Below, piece by piece: positions 1 to 11,366 of a DNA stretch of 64,000 bases. Position 1 is the first letter of the stretch. Every line of letters starts with the position of its first letter. The stretch covers positions 1 through 64,000 of the forward strand of contig JAPDRN010000120.1 of the NCBI GenBank assembly GCA_030247855.1, read 5' to 3'. A program made the position numbers and the translations under genes. Origin of the DNA: Knufia peltigerae (taxonomy: Eukaryota; Ascomycota; Eurotiomycetes; Chaetothyriales; Trichomeriaceae). The notes beneath the pieces are model-generated. The model worked only from the letters and a program-made list of their open reading frames with translations. It did not search any database and had not been told where the DNA came from.

Positions 1-64
1 GCAGACCGCCACACATGACGAATTGCACTCACTGCCATCGGCCCCTTGCGAGGAGGATGAAATA

Positions 65-1463
65 TCACTCGAGAAACGTGCTAGGCACGTCGGGTCCCCA
101 TGCAGTATCCACGGCGTTATCGGCGCTATGGAACCCGACCGGGGTTTCCTTGTTGACCACATCTCCGTCAATGTAATGTTCGACCATGAATCCATTCACG
201 TCCCACCAGTAGTCAAAGATTTGGGAGCCGAGGACGTGCCGACCCAGACCCCAGACGAGCTTGTATCCTTTCTTCATCAGCCAGTCGTGGCCCATGGCCT
301 GCGTGTCCATGTCGTGGATCTCGAAGCTGCAGTGGTGGACGTGCGGCGTCTCCTGTCCCGGGGCGAGCTTGACGCAAAACAGGGTGTGGTGGTCGACCAA
401 ATCGTCGCCGCGGTCGATGTGGGCGAACATTCCCACGTTGACCGTCTTACCGTCCGCGTTGGTGTAGAGAACATTGGACGGAACAAAGTTGAAGTTTTTG
501 GTGTAAAAGTCCATCACGGCGTCAAAGTTGTCTACGACAAGACCATAGTGGCCGAGCTGAGAAGATGTCAGATCTGATACTGTCTCACAAAGTTGAAGAA
601 AAAAAAGGCTAGGCACCGTGCATGGGCAGACATACCTTGTGAACAGCAGCTGGTCCGGGTTTGAACCGAGCAAATTCTCGGACTCGAGGTTTGTCGTTCT
701 CAAGATTGAACGCCAGTTTCGCGGGCATGGATTCGGCCTGACGAGGAGTTTGTCCATAAACAATGTTGATGGGAAACCCTTCAGGGTCGGCCAATGTGAC
801 AATATAGCCTCCTCCTGGGGCATTTTCCATTTTCTCAATTCCTTTGGTCAGCACTTTTGCTCCAGGAATCTTGATTGCCCTGTTGTGAATTGACTTCGTA
901 TTAGCACCAGAAGTTCATTGTCAGAGGTCATGATCTCGGTGGCACACTAACTTTCCCAGTTCTTCGTAGCTCTCAGCTTCAAAAGCGCCTCCGAGGAACT
1001 TCTTTGGTCCCTTTTGGACGTGATAGACGTACTGATCGACGCCATAGCCACGGAACCAGATGTCGGTGGCGGTCTCTTTGACCTTTTTGAGACCAAAGTC
1101 TGAATTTGGGCCTTGTCAGCATCTGGCTCCAACCCCTGTGCACAATTGTCATCTCTGGGGGCCGTCTGAGACTTACCTTTCATAAAAATTTTGATCTCTT
1201 GCAGGTCAGGATGCTGATATCGCATGAACACCACCTTGACCAGCTTGACCTGTTTGGACGCATCAATGCCGTATTTGGTCCTGAACTCGTTCTGGGACAT
1301 TTGCACTTCTCCAGCCTCAACATGATCCGGAATTGTCATGCCTCGATTGGGAGAAGGCTCTCGACTCTGAAGCTGCTGTTAGCATACTTTTGTTGAAGGC
1401 ATCGGCAAGTAACAAACAACCAACCTTGGATGCAGATGTCACTGACATCGTCATGGTTGCCAT
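65..1463 (-). CDS. Extradiol-type ring-cleavage dioxygenase (vicinal oxygen chelate fold)
   Basis: The product is probably an Fe(II)-dependent dioxygenase that opens catecholic rings. I rebuilt five exons: 1425-1463, 1177-1375, 952-1099, 636-879 and 65-556, all with GT-AG introns and consistent phase, giving about 373 residues. The C-terminal half carries the spacing expected of the 2-His-1-Glu iron site: His213 in an LGHYG segment, His285 in a VHHCSFEIHD segment and Glu336 in FMVEHYID. The N-terminal half is the degenerate first VOC module. I chose the start at 1463 because a 13-codon first exon joins the second in frame; a later ATG at 1339 would drop the N-terminus. No presequence is apparent, so a cytosolic site is likely. 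A glyoxalase-like protein with another substrate is the alternative. The family is well supported; the substrate is unknown. Confidence 0.85.
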
Positions 1464-3073
1464 CTTTTGCTTGACTTGGTTATGACGGTAAGGTTAAAAG
1501 CGACGGGAACCTTGTGGATCATTCAACCCACTGCAGGGTTTGCAGGACAAAAGGGTGGTTGTTTGATATACCCTGACCACGGCGATACGAGAATGCCGGC
1601 CCAGTTCCATACCTTTGCCATCACGGTCCGCTCTGCAACCCCAGGTCTGGGGAGCTAGGCTCCGCAGTCCCAGACCAGTACGCGTATGGAGGGTCCTAGA
1701 GGGCGTGACGGGTCTCGGTGTGGCAGATTACGTAGGCTGCCATGAAATGTTGATGCTTGCACGGTAAACACAGATCTCCGGCATCCCGGAGGCATTTGTA
1801 CAGCAGAATGGATGGAGAGAGAATTGACATTGTCATTACTCCGTATGAGCTCGGTCAGTCTGCGGATCAATGGTCTCGGATACGGCGGATAATGCGGATG
1901 GGGCACAAAATCCCAAACCTCGTCTCCAGTGCCATTGTGGGTGGAGGACTAGAACAAATGGAAAAAAAGTTGCTAGATCTCGTACTTGTGACTTGAAGTG
2001 ATCACCATGACGCGGAAGATGAGCTCAGTAGATACCGATCTCTGGCTCTTTACAACAAGAGCTGCTGAACAGGCGATCCACAATAATGCAGGCGCATAAC
2101 CATGGTACGCTTGGGAGTTCTCGCCTCAGTTTTCAACCCATCATATAATACTCGGTGTTTCCCTCACATTTCCCCCTCAAATAAAGGTTCTAGTGTCAAG
2201 GACATCTGGCCCAAATTCTAGTTGGGACCTCTGGCGCAACGGTAGCGGTATTCATATACGTCCTATGTATCTCCTACGCAGGCCCGTTTGTTGCGTTGGT
2301 GGCTTGGCATAAGTATGTATGGGAATTCGACTACATGTTTACATTTTGAGAGGCGATTTCTTTATTACATTCGAGATAGATAATTGATATAAGCTACTAG
2401 AGTATACAGAAAACACTAGAGAGTATAGTACTCTAAAAAGTTTCAACTAACTTGAGGATCTTAGTGAATAAATAGAGACATAATTTAGTTGAGATCCTTA
2501 CCTAAAACTCTCCAACTAAAATCTGAAATACATTGTCTTTAGGCTAGTCTTTTAGGCATGCTTTAGTTAAAAGATTTTGTTAAGCCACTAACATAATAAA
2601 CGGGCTGCGGAGGAGTTTACATACTTCAACATTTCACGGGCTGCAGAGTGAGGAGTAACAAACAGGGCTCTATGCATCCAACAAGGAGCGTTGGTGAGCA
2701 AACTGGGCGGCAACACAATACATGATTACATCATACTTGACATTGCTATATCGGTCAACATTTGAACAAGAAGTCGACGGTGCTTCCCCAGATCTCTGGC
2801 ATCAATCGCATATCGCGTGGTAGTCATGATGGGTTTCGAAGATCCCAAAGGCTGGGCCGGGATTGGGAATCCTTGTGGGTTTCGGCCTCCACCGGCGTCC
2901 ACGCTCGTCAAGGGTTCAGTGACTCCCAACGTTAATAAAATTATCGACTTTGACATAAGCACAGACGACCTCATCAATTGTTCTCATCTGTGACATGAAC
3001 CAACAGGTCATTGTCATCATCTACTGTCGACGATGAATCAATCATTCCAAATCACTGCTTCAGTTTTTCGGTC
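1464..3073. other. Intergenic region with an AT-rich patch
   Basis: This 1.6 kb spacer lies between two divergently transcribed genes. No ORF here looks coding. About 2,335-2,600 is clearly richer in A and T than its surroundings and has an 8-base inverted repeat, TTTAGTTG at 2484-2491 and CAACTAAA at 2513-2520. A nonamer TACTCCGTA occurs at 1837-1845. Confidence 0.6.
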
Positions 3074-5042
3074 ATGACACCTGTTCCTCCTTCCTCATCT
3101 TCTCCGCGGTCCCACCTAGATCGACCGGGACGAGGAGGAGAAGATGGTGACGGATCGATTAAAAGACGCGTGCGCACCAAACAGGCATGTGAACCATGTC
3201 GCCGTCGACGGAGAAAATGCAACGGACGTTTCCCGTGTGGGCAGTGTATAGGATACTCGTATCGCTGCACATATGTCGGTGGTCCTCCCGACAATGTGGA
3301 AGATCAGACGGTGGAGGCAGAGAACGACGATGGCAAAGAAGGTGAATCCAATGGCCAGAAACACAACCCACCACAACCGAAGCCCTTCGCTTCCGAAATC
3401 TACAACCATGACACCACGAGTGCTGCCGTTGTCGCACAAGAAAGCCCCGAGAGACGAGAGAGCCGAGCGAGTCGGTTTCGGCCTACAGTCGACACGGTCA
3501 AAGGTCGATTTTCGAATGCGCACAGTGGCATTGCGATGCCTCGAAGGTTAGGTCAGACCATGAATCTAGCGACACATATTCGATTCCATTCTTATGGCTG
3601 GTGAGTTACCCAGTAACATGAACTGCAAGCGACTGCTATCTCAACTATGCTACAAACCCTTTGGTGAGACAAATTTCTAAGGCCTGTGACTCGCTAGGAA
3701 CCTCAACACACGACTAGAACCGACGGCGTTTGTTGCACCGGCGGCGTGTCGACTCCTCACCTTCCAGGATCTCACCTTCTACAGCCGCATCTTCTTCCAG
3801 GTAGTAGATCCAGTCTACCACTTTCTCGATCAGCAAAGGTTCGTCGAACAATGCGCACAATATTGGACGAGCGAAAAGGAAAACCTGGCCGACCTGGAAG
3901 CGGTCGTCTGTGGCGTCGTAGCACTCGGGTCTTTTTTCGCAGACACCCCAGCGGCCGTCGAGAGTTCACTGATCGAACACGCAAAGCAGATCCTCGACAT
4001 AGGATGTGCCTATGCGCCTGGCCGGGTGTCAATGACTCAGATAGCTGGATGGATCCTGCGCACGTTGTACCTCAGACTGACCACGCGGCCGCACCTGTCA
4101 TGGTTCGCGTCTTGTTCGACAATGCACATCGCAGAAGCCATGGGTCTACATGTCAACTTGCAAGATGCCGATCTCATCAGCAAGGAATCGGGAAACGTTA
4201 CGAGTTCTTCAGAAGTCACCACGTCGCGCGCCGACCTTCTCGGATGTGCCGTGTTCCTCAACATGCTCATCTCGGCGGAGTACGGTCGGTCACGAGTCAT
4301 CCTACAGGACGCAACCGAACCCACGTCGCCCTCGAGATCGAACGTGATGGACTTGTGTGACATTATGGTCCGGCTAGAGTCGACCTTGACACAAGAAGCG
4401 AGGACAAAGATCTTGACGCGTCTCTCAACCCTACCTCTCGAACCACCAATCTTTGGACTCCTCAAGACCGACGTGACCATCCACCTGTTTCGACGCCACC
4501 TACATTCGTACCAGGAGAAGCTCAACTCCGAAGAAGCCGCTGTGCTTTTGTCGATCATCAAGGATGGACTGTCCGCGGCTCGAGATCTGATCCCTCAACG
4601 ACAAGCGTGGTGGAACGTCTTGTCCACGCCCTTTCAGTCACTCATGACGCTCTTGGCCATCGACACCGACGAGAGCCTGTCGATGATCGAAGACACCATT
4701 TCCGTTCTGGGGTTGGTCTACAATACCTTTCCCACCCACCTGGCAGGCGAGGTTCTCCAAACCGCCCAACTTCTCATCCAAGGGCTGGAGAAGAGAAAGA
4801 TCAGACAGGCTCAAATGTTGAGCAAGGCTTACAGTGACACACAGTCGACCATCGACACCCCGTCGTGTTCCAATGCCTCGTCGGCGGCTCCAGCTCTGGC
4901 GGTCGATCAGGCCGAGGCCGTATTTGACAACTGGTTGACTGGGGACATGAGTTGGAATTGGCTCGCAACAAGTTCCAACGGGCCTCTAGGAGTGGGGACC
5001 GCGAATGCCGATGCTGCTGATAATATGTTTGGTCTTGGATGA
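3074..5042 (+). CDS. Zn2Cys6 fungal transcription factor
   Basis: This is a nuclear binuclear-zinc-cluster regulator. Exons are 3074-3600 and 3698-5042, joined by a phase-2 intron that splits a Trp codon, giving about 623 residues. The six zinc-ligand cysteines are at 39, 42, 49, 55, 58 and 65, with a strongly basic run between the second and third. The rest resembles the fungal-specific regulatory (middle homology) region. The reading frame is open upstream to 3011, but there it begins with TTG; the first in-frame ATG is 3074. It lies 615 bases upstream of an MDR oxidoreductase on the same strand and near two flavoenzymes, so local pathway control is a reasonable inference. Confidence 0.88.
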
Positions 5043-5656
5043 TGGATTGTGGTGATTTAATTTCCCACATGTAATGTTTCTGTCGTACCAAAGCACTTCG
5101 TACCTTTTCCCGCGTATGGTCATACCGGAGAAATTCGGACGAGGCTCCTTTGCCTAAGGAAGTCGTATCTTCGTCACCAGCCTCACTACTTTTTGTGCAT
5201 CTTCCGCTCCATCCACTCTTTCCGACAAGAGGGACCCCATTTTTTTCTTTTCGTCGCCACTAGAGATTGTGTTCCGATGAATAGTAACTGCGCGGATACA
5301 TCGCGGTAAAACGTGATATACCGATACCTCTCGTACCTGAATGTCACTTGTCACCGTTACTCTCAACATCAATATCAACTCGCCTTCCGAACTTGTCGTT
5401 CTCTCTCTCTTTTTCTTTGAGTGTGTTTATGTATAAAAAACGATTAAAAAGATCCTCGGTCCGGAGCCGGCATTACCCGCGTCAATCTTTATCTTTTGGC
5501 ATTTGTCTCTTGGTAAATTGAATACCCTGGTATACCGTGCACTGATCAAGTGGTCTGCAACGAGAACTCCACCCCAGACATTGTTACTCATACAAAAAAG
5601 ACACGACAAGACGACGGTTGTTCCGCCGGGGAAGGAAGACGACACAAGACAAAATC
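5043..5656. other. Intergenic spacer upstream of the MDR oxidoreductase
   Basis: A 614-base spacer between two genes on the plus strand. It contains a pyrimidine-rich run near 5400-5420 of the kind often found in fungal promoters. I see no gene. Confidence 0.5.
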
Positions 5657-6709
5657 ATGATTGTAAGAACAGCTTGTCTCCGTCGTCGTTGTTGCCTAGA
5701 CCTATTTCGTTCCATGCCCTTAACACGTCACCAGGCCACAACGGACGCTCAAGACGAGAGAAAGACCACCCACGTCGCCCGGGTCGAACAATGGGGTCAG
5801 GCACCAAGGTATACGACGGTCGAAACTACAAAAAGTTCCGAACCACCCGAACCCGATGACCACGACCAGGTCCGGCTCAAGGTCTCCGCCACCGCCATCC
5901 ACAGCCTCGTCCGCCTCCGGGCCTCGGGGACACACTACTCCGCCAAGACGTTGCCTCACGTCCCCGGGGTCGACGGTGTCGGAACCACCCCTGAAGGTCA
6001 CGGGGCCTACTTTTTCGACTTCCACGGTTCGTCGGGTACCTTTGGGGACGTCGTGACGGTTCCCAAAACCAACGTGTTTCCTCTTCCTCCCGGGGCCGAC
6101 CCGATTCAAATTGCCGCCCTCGTCAACCCGGGGATGTCCAGTTGGCTGGCGTTGAGGAAGCGAGCCTTCCACCTGCCCCCCGACTTTTCGGTGTTGATAC
6201 TGGGAGCGACATCTACGTCGGGAAGATTGGCCATTCCCATATCGAGGGCCTTGGGTGCCGGCAGAGTCATCGGATGCGCGAGAAACCCAGACGCCCTCTC
6301 TGAGCTAGAGTTGGACTCGACCGTCGTCCTACAAGACCCGGTGACGTCGACCGATTTTTCGTGTCTGGGCCACGTCGACGTCATTCTAGATTATCTCTAC
6401 GGTCCACCCACGGAACATTTGTTGCATTCGATCAAACCCACCACCAAACTCACACAGTACATCAACATCGGCGGCCTCGCCGGTGCCAAGATCTCCCTAC
6501 AATCGAAGGTGGTGAGGTCCTCGAAACTGGTCATGCTGGGGTCGGGTATAGGGAGTTGCAGTGACGAAGAAATTCGCGAAGAGATGCCGGACTTGATAAA
6601 GGCGTTGGTGTCTTTGCCCGTGCCGAAAATCCAAGTTTTCAGACTGAGCGAGATCGAAACGGTTTGGGGAAGAAAAGTCGGTGATGCCAGGATCGTTATG
6701 GTTCCGTGA
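5657..6709 (+). CDS. Zinc-less MDR-family oxidoreductase (quinone-reductase-like)
   Basis: An intronless gene for about 350 residues in the medium-chain dehydrogenase/reductase superfamily. The N-terminal third is GroES-like. A Rossmann nucleotide-binding segment follows (GATSTSGRLAIPISRALG and onward), of the type that binds NAD(P)H. The Cys/His ligands of the catalytic and structural zincs of alcohol dehydrogenases are not apparent, which favours the zinc-less quinone oxidoreductase or enoyl-reductase-like branch. The reading frame extends upstream to a TTG at 5618, but the first ATG is 5657. A second in-frame ATG at 5715 would remove an Arg/Cys-rich N-terminus that otherwise looks like a weak organelle signal. 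It is convergent with the flavocytochrome gene, 154 bases away. The substrate is unknown. Confidence 0.8.
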   Translation: MIVRTACLRRRCCLDLFRSMPLTRHQATTDAQDERKTTHVARVEQWGQAPRYTTVETTKSSEPPEPDDHDQVRLKVSATAIHSLVRLRASGTHYSAKTLPHVPGVDGVGTTPEGHGAYFFDFHGSSGTFGDVVTVPKTNVFPLPPGADPIQIAALVNPGMSSWLALRKRAFHLPPDFSVLILGATSTSGRLAIPISRALGAGRVIGCARNPDALSELELDSTVVLQDPVTSTDFSCLGHVDVILDYLYGPPTEHLLHSIKPTTKLTQYINIGGLAGAKISLQSKVVRSSKLVMLGSGIGSCSDEEIREEMPDLIKALVSLPVPKIQVFRLSEIETVWGRKVGDARIVMVP

Positions 6710-6863
6710 TACACGGACTTTCAAGGGCTCGCTTAAAACAAAAGAAAGAAGAAAGAAAACGAGTAGAAAGATTTGCTTCCGAGGATCGGGAATGGTACTC
6801 CCGTACAGTAGTACAACGGCATTTACTAAGCGTGGCCAAGTAAGAGGTGTCAAGACCTTATTG

Positions 6864-8508
6864 TTACAACTTGATGTTCCTCACGATTCTTCTGGCCCAT
6901 GGATGTGCGTCACCCCTATACACAAACTTGTCGATGTCGGCAGTATTCAACAAGCCTGGATGTGCTTGATCCAATCTAGTGATTCCAACCATTTGCATCG
7001 CCGTTTCTAATTCATCTTTGAGGACTATAATTAACTAGGTAAGCTCATGTTCAAAAGGTACAGCGAGAGTGTGCATGTGGTGTGACGGAATGATTGTATG
7101 CAAAGAGAAAGGGGGAAAAAAGGGGAGACAAGAAAAACCACTCACTATCCAATGCCTTCTCCATGCCTTCCTGGCCATAAACGAGAGAGTACAGAAACGG
7201 CCTTCCCACACAAACGGCCGAAGCACCGAGACACATAGCCTTCAGGACGTCTGTACCTCTTCTGATTCCACCGTCGATAAAGACCTCCATCTTTTCCAGG
7301 ACCTCTGGACAATTTGCCTGAATTTCGAGGAGGGTCAAGATGGAAGGTTGTGCCGTGTCGACCGCCCGCCCACCGTGGTTGGAGATGTAAATCCCTTTAC
7401 AACCGACCTCGAGGGCGGTACGTGCGTCCGCCGCACATTGGATCCCCTTGACGAATACGGGTATGTCGGAGAGTGAGATCAGCCATTTGATATCTTCCCA
7501 AGTCAGGTTAGGGTCGACAAAAGAACCAGTGACTCGAGCTAGACCTGTTCCCTTGTTGTCCTTTGGTAATATGTTTGACTGAGCCAGACCTTGAACCTGT
7601 GACGAAGATTTGACCGAAGCGGAAGCAGCTGCACCGTCAATCTTGATCCGTTCATCCGCCTCTCTTTTACCCACCACCGGTAAATCGACCGTCGCCAAGA
7701 TCGCTCGGGGTTGCAACTCGATAGCCTCCCTCATTTTGCGTTCCGTCACCTTCCTATCTTTATCAAAGTACAATTGATAAAATTTGGGGTAACCCGGTGG
7801 CATGACTTGCGTAATTTCTTCCAAAGAATAAGAAGCTCCATAACAAACGCACAAGGTCGTCCCTTTTGTCACGGCACCTCTGGCCATGGCCAGTTCACCT
7901 TCCGGATGGGACAATTTGGCCAATGCCGCAGGAGAGGAAAAGATTGGCATGGAATATTTTTCACCCAACACCGTGGCTGTCGTGTCGACGTCCTTCACGC
8001 CCTTGAGGACTCTGGGACGGAACCAGATACGTCTGTACCAGTCGACGTTTGCGTTCAAAGATAAACAATCATTGGCGGCTCCAGAATAGTAAGCCCAAGT
8101 TTTGGGACTGACAAACTTTTGGGCCACTTGTTCGAAATCAAAAAGGTTGATCATCGACTCCAAAGGTGGTTTCTCGTAGGGTCTGTCGCTGTCTTGTCTT
8201 TCCGCTGGAGGCGTCCCTTCAATCGTGTCGGCTTGTTTCGATCTCCATTCTTCGGTGACGGTGGATTCGTCTAGTTGACCTTTGTTTTTGGTCGCATCCA
8301 AAGATCTAGACACAAGTCCAGGAGAGTGTACCTCGCTGTAAGCCCTCGTGGCGTCCTGACCTAGATACTCCAAGATGATGTCGATTCCTCCAGGGTGAGT
8401 TGGTGCGAATTCAGTAACGTCCCATACCGTTCCGTCGATGACGATCCACGCGTCGGAAGGGGAGTTGTGTTTGATGACCTCGTCGACGGATATCTTTCGT
8501 TCGGCCAT
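6864..8508 (-). CDS. Cytochrome b5 / FMN-dependent 2-hydroxyacid dehydrogenase (flavocytochrome b2 type)
   Basis: Two exons, 7146-8508 and 6864-7024, separated by a 121-base phase-1 intron, give about 507 residues. The N-terminus is a cytochrome b5 heme domain with axial His38 (in HPGG) and His61. It is followed by an FMN-dependent alpha-hydroxyacid dehydrogenase barrel with the catalytic SNHGGRAVD segment and the GSFVDPNLTW segment. This is the architecture of L-lactate:cytochrome c oxidoreductase (CYB2). Unlike yeast CYB2, which has a long mitochondrial presequence, this protein begins directly at the heme domain, so either its location differs or the true start is in an unseen upstream exon. 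L-lactate is the likely substrate by family; mandelate or another 2-hydroxyacid remains possible. Confidence 0.9.
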
Positions 8509-9032
8509 GGTATCGCGAGTCGGCTGGAATCTGCGAGCAATAGCAAAAGTGTCAAGGAAGTGCGGAGGTCGACTGGGTGGCTATTGTGACATGTCTTCCT
8601 CCTTCAGCTTGCTTCAGGTTGTAGTAGATACAGTAGTTGTTCGTGTATCGCGAGAGAGAGAGAATAGATGGGTTGAGTAATATCGTGGGATCAGAGACTC
8701 GGTATAATATGTTTCCGATATAATATACTGTGTGAGAAGATGTCCTTGCTCACCACGCTGTAAGGAGTACCGAATGGATATGCCGTCCGTTACCCAGGTA
8801 GGTATCAATACGCGTGGGGTACAAAATTGTATGGGGTTCAATCTGTGTGCGGGATGAAGATTCCGTGGGGTTAATACATCAAGTCTGTACTTTTTCCGGT
8901 CTTCTCATCGATTGAACATGGTGTACGGAGTCCGGAAACATTCCATCCACGACACCTTGGCCACAGAAAGACAGACGTGCTGAAGCTAAAGGTACCTTGG
9001 GTCATTCGCCGCGTCGATAGATCCTCTTTGTA
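8509..9032. other. Intergenic spacer
   Basis: A spacer upstream of the flavocytochrome gene. It contains a short AG-rich stretch around 8650-8670 and no convincing ORF. Confidence 0.5.
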
Positions 9033-9449
9033 TCATTCTGATCTCTCATATCCTGCCCTCACACTCAAATACTCTCCCAACTCCGATGCACCGATGTACG
9101 GCAACCATCGAGTCCACAATAACATCCTCTCCATCTCTCGATCCTCATCCGGCAACAAGTCTAGTCTTTGTTGACAATCTCCGCATCTCTCGTTACTCTT
9201 GACCGTCATAGTGGGTGGGGGTACATCATCATTTGCCGGCACGGGGTTGAAACCACTTGGACATTCTTGCTGTCGCCGTTGTTGTCGTTGATGTCCCACC
9301 GACTCTTGTCCTTGTGTTGCAGTAGCAGCACTACCAGGTCGATGAATATGTCCGAATCGACAAAAGTTGACAGGTGTGATTGTCGCTCGAAGTACATTGT
9401 CACATCCATCACATTGATATATGAAGAACATGTCGACTATGTAGCACAT
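9033..9449 (-). CDS. Small Cys-rich hypothetical protein
   Basis: A single-exon ORF of 138 codons with a true ATG. I do not recognise the family. Near the N-terminus is a CDGC pair, followed about 18 residues later by a CRFGH segment; a second pair, CGDC, lies near residue 90. Two CxxC pairs with a His suggest metal binding. A Gln/Arg-rich middle is followed by an acidic and Trp-containing tail. It sits between two flavoenzyme genes on the same strand. It could be a spurious ORF in a long spacer, but residue composition and the paired cysteines look more like protein than chance. Confidence 0.4.
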   Translation of the reverse strand: MCYIVDMFFIYQCDGCDNVLRATITPVNFCRFGHIHRPGSAATATQGQESVGHQRQQRRQQECPSGFNPVPANDDVPPPTMTVKSNERCGDCQQRLDLLPDEDREMERMLLWTRWLPYIGASELGEYLSVRAGYERSE

Positions 9450-9775
9450 TTTTGGACCTTTTTTCTCTTTTCTTCTTGTTCTTCCGAGATGAAATTAACG
9501 AATGATATGTATACTTGATAGAAAGTCGACCTGATTTTATTTTATAATAACAATCGCCTTCTGTTTGATCGGGAAGTGGCGAACATACTGGTAACAGAGT
9601 CAAGTAGATAAGTGACTCGTTTGCTTGTATGTTAAAGGCTCACTCATTTCCTCAAACTAGCTATATCACTGACAATATAAGGTCTGCCGCGAGCAGAGTC
9701 ACCTGTTTACACAGTGGATATATCAATCACCTCACTCTGTCTCTCACTCTCTCACCTCAAACAGCACATCTTATA
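9450..9775. other. Intergenic spacer
   Basis: A 326-base spacer between two minus-strand genes, rich in CTCAC-like pyrimidine runs around 9730-9760. It probably contains the 3' UTR of the FAD oxidoreductase gene and the promoter of the small ORF. I see no gene. Confidence 0.4.
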
Positions 9776-11366
9776 TCACAGCTTACTCTCCTTCGGTCTC
9801 CCACCGGCCATATATTCTCTACTGATATCTCTGGTCTCACTCAGCCGATGTTCAGTAACCCAATAAGGCTTCGGCACACCGGTCTCTTGCATTCCTTTCG
9901 CCTTGCCTGACACAAGTCCAGCCAGAGCCTCTGCACAACCCAAGATCCTAGGCATCCCGTGACCCGTGAATCCCGCAGACACAAAAACACCTTGACGTCC
10001 TGGAACGGCCCCTACCCAAGGCATCAGGTCGGCAGAGTAACCCATGACCCCGGTCCAGATGTCCGTGACTCGAGCTTTCGTGTCCTCCCAACCGTGGAAA
10101 GTCCTCTGCATGTAACCTTCGAAATACTCTTCGGCGCCGGGGATCATGGCCGAGTCGTCAGTGTTGTCCCTCCAGTACGAATCGTCCAAGAGCACCTTTT
10201 GCTTTGCACCTCCGACGACGATACTCCCGTCCGTACGCGCGACGAGGTAATCGTACTCTTGAGGACCGAAACGGATCGAGTACGTGTTGTTCAGATGTGG
10301 TGCTGTTGACGGTACTCGTGCCAGGGTGTTTCCCCCGGCACGATCCGGACCAGACTCCGACTCTGGAACTGCGATCCTACACGCTACACCTCTCGCCGGG
10401 GTGATTTTGCCCTGAAACTCCGGTAACAGTGCAGGGGTGTAGGCGTTGGTCGTGACGACGACCTTCTTTGCCTTGACAGTCCCCCTTTCCGTACGTAGAA
10501 TCCACCTGTCATCCCCGTCCTTTTCGATCGACTCGACGGTGGTATCTGTTTGTAGATTCACACCTTTGGCGAGTACCCTTTTCAGTAAACCCATGACCAT
10601 CTTAAAGGGCCACACTGAAGCTGCCGTGGAACTAAATGCACATAATGCACCTTTGACTCCGGAGACCTGTGAAGAGATGCATGTGAAAACATACAACTGG
10701 TCAGTAAAGGTGATTTTTTTTTTCTTTCATATTTTTTTTGGCTCTTTTGGCGCGCAGGAGACGATGCTTGTTCGATGACAGACTCACCTGCTCGGCCTTT
10801 CCTCCATCACCAGGTACAAAGTGCAAGTCGTCGGGAAATTCGTACCCTTCAATCTTCATCCTCTTGTAACCTTCCACCACGGGCCCGGCCACACGTTCGT
10901 CCGTGTACACATCGATGGCCCTCGTCAGTTCGAAATCACAATCGATGTTTTCCCGTTCGATCAACCTCTTGAGGTCAAAGACCTGTCGCATTTCGAATCG
11001 GGTCAATTCTTCGGCGACCCGGCGACCGTGCTTCTCCGAGTACAGCGGAGCGTTGAAATACAAATCCGGCTTGACGTGGCCACCGTTACGACCTGTCGCC
11101 CCCGAGCAAGCTTGACGAGCCTCGAGCATCAATACAGACGGAGGAGTGGTGGTAGTAGGCCCACCACCAGAAGACTCATCGTCGTCATTGACAAGATACC
11201 AAGCCACCGCCGTTCCGGAGAACCCTGATCCGATAATGGCAACGTCGACTTCTCGAGGTAACTCGGGAGTACTGCGGTGGCCTGAAAAGTCGTCCCCCGG
11301 ACTGGTCGTCAAATTGTGCCTCGACAGCCAATATGAGGACATTGGTCGAGTGTGCGGAAACGGCAT
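9776..11366 (-). CDS. DAO-type FAD-dependent oxidoreductase
   Basis: Two exons, 10788-11366 and 9776-10666, with a phase-0 intron of 121 bases, give about 489 residues. The N-terminus has a dinucleotide-binding beta-alpha-beta motif (VAIIGSGFSGTAVAWYL). A second FAD-contacting segment, SGATGRNGGH, is typical of glycine/sarcosine-oxidase-like and OrdL-type amine oxidoreductases. Near the C-terminus is the conserved GFTGHGM segment. The expected reaction is oxidation of an amino acid, N-methyl amine or polyamine with FAD as cofactor. The reading frame extends upstream to a TTG at 11450, but the first in-frame ATG is 11366. No peroxisomal C-terminal SKL is present (it ends ESKL, close to but not a canonical tripeptide). 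Substrate not assignable. Confidence 0.87.

Noticed and set aside
2224..2300. A tRNA-like A-box (TGGCGCAACGGTAGCG)
   Set aside because: No B-box, no T-loop and no pairing acceptor stem could be found downstream, so it is at best a tRNA relic or chance match.
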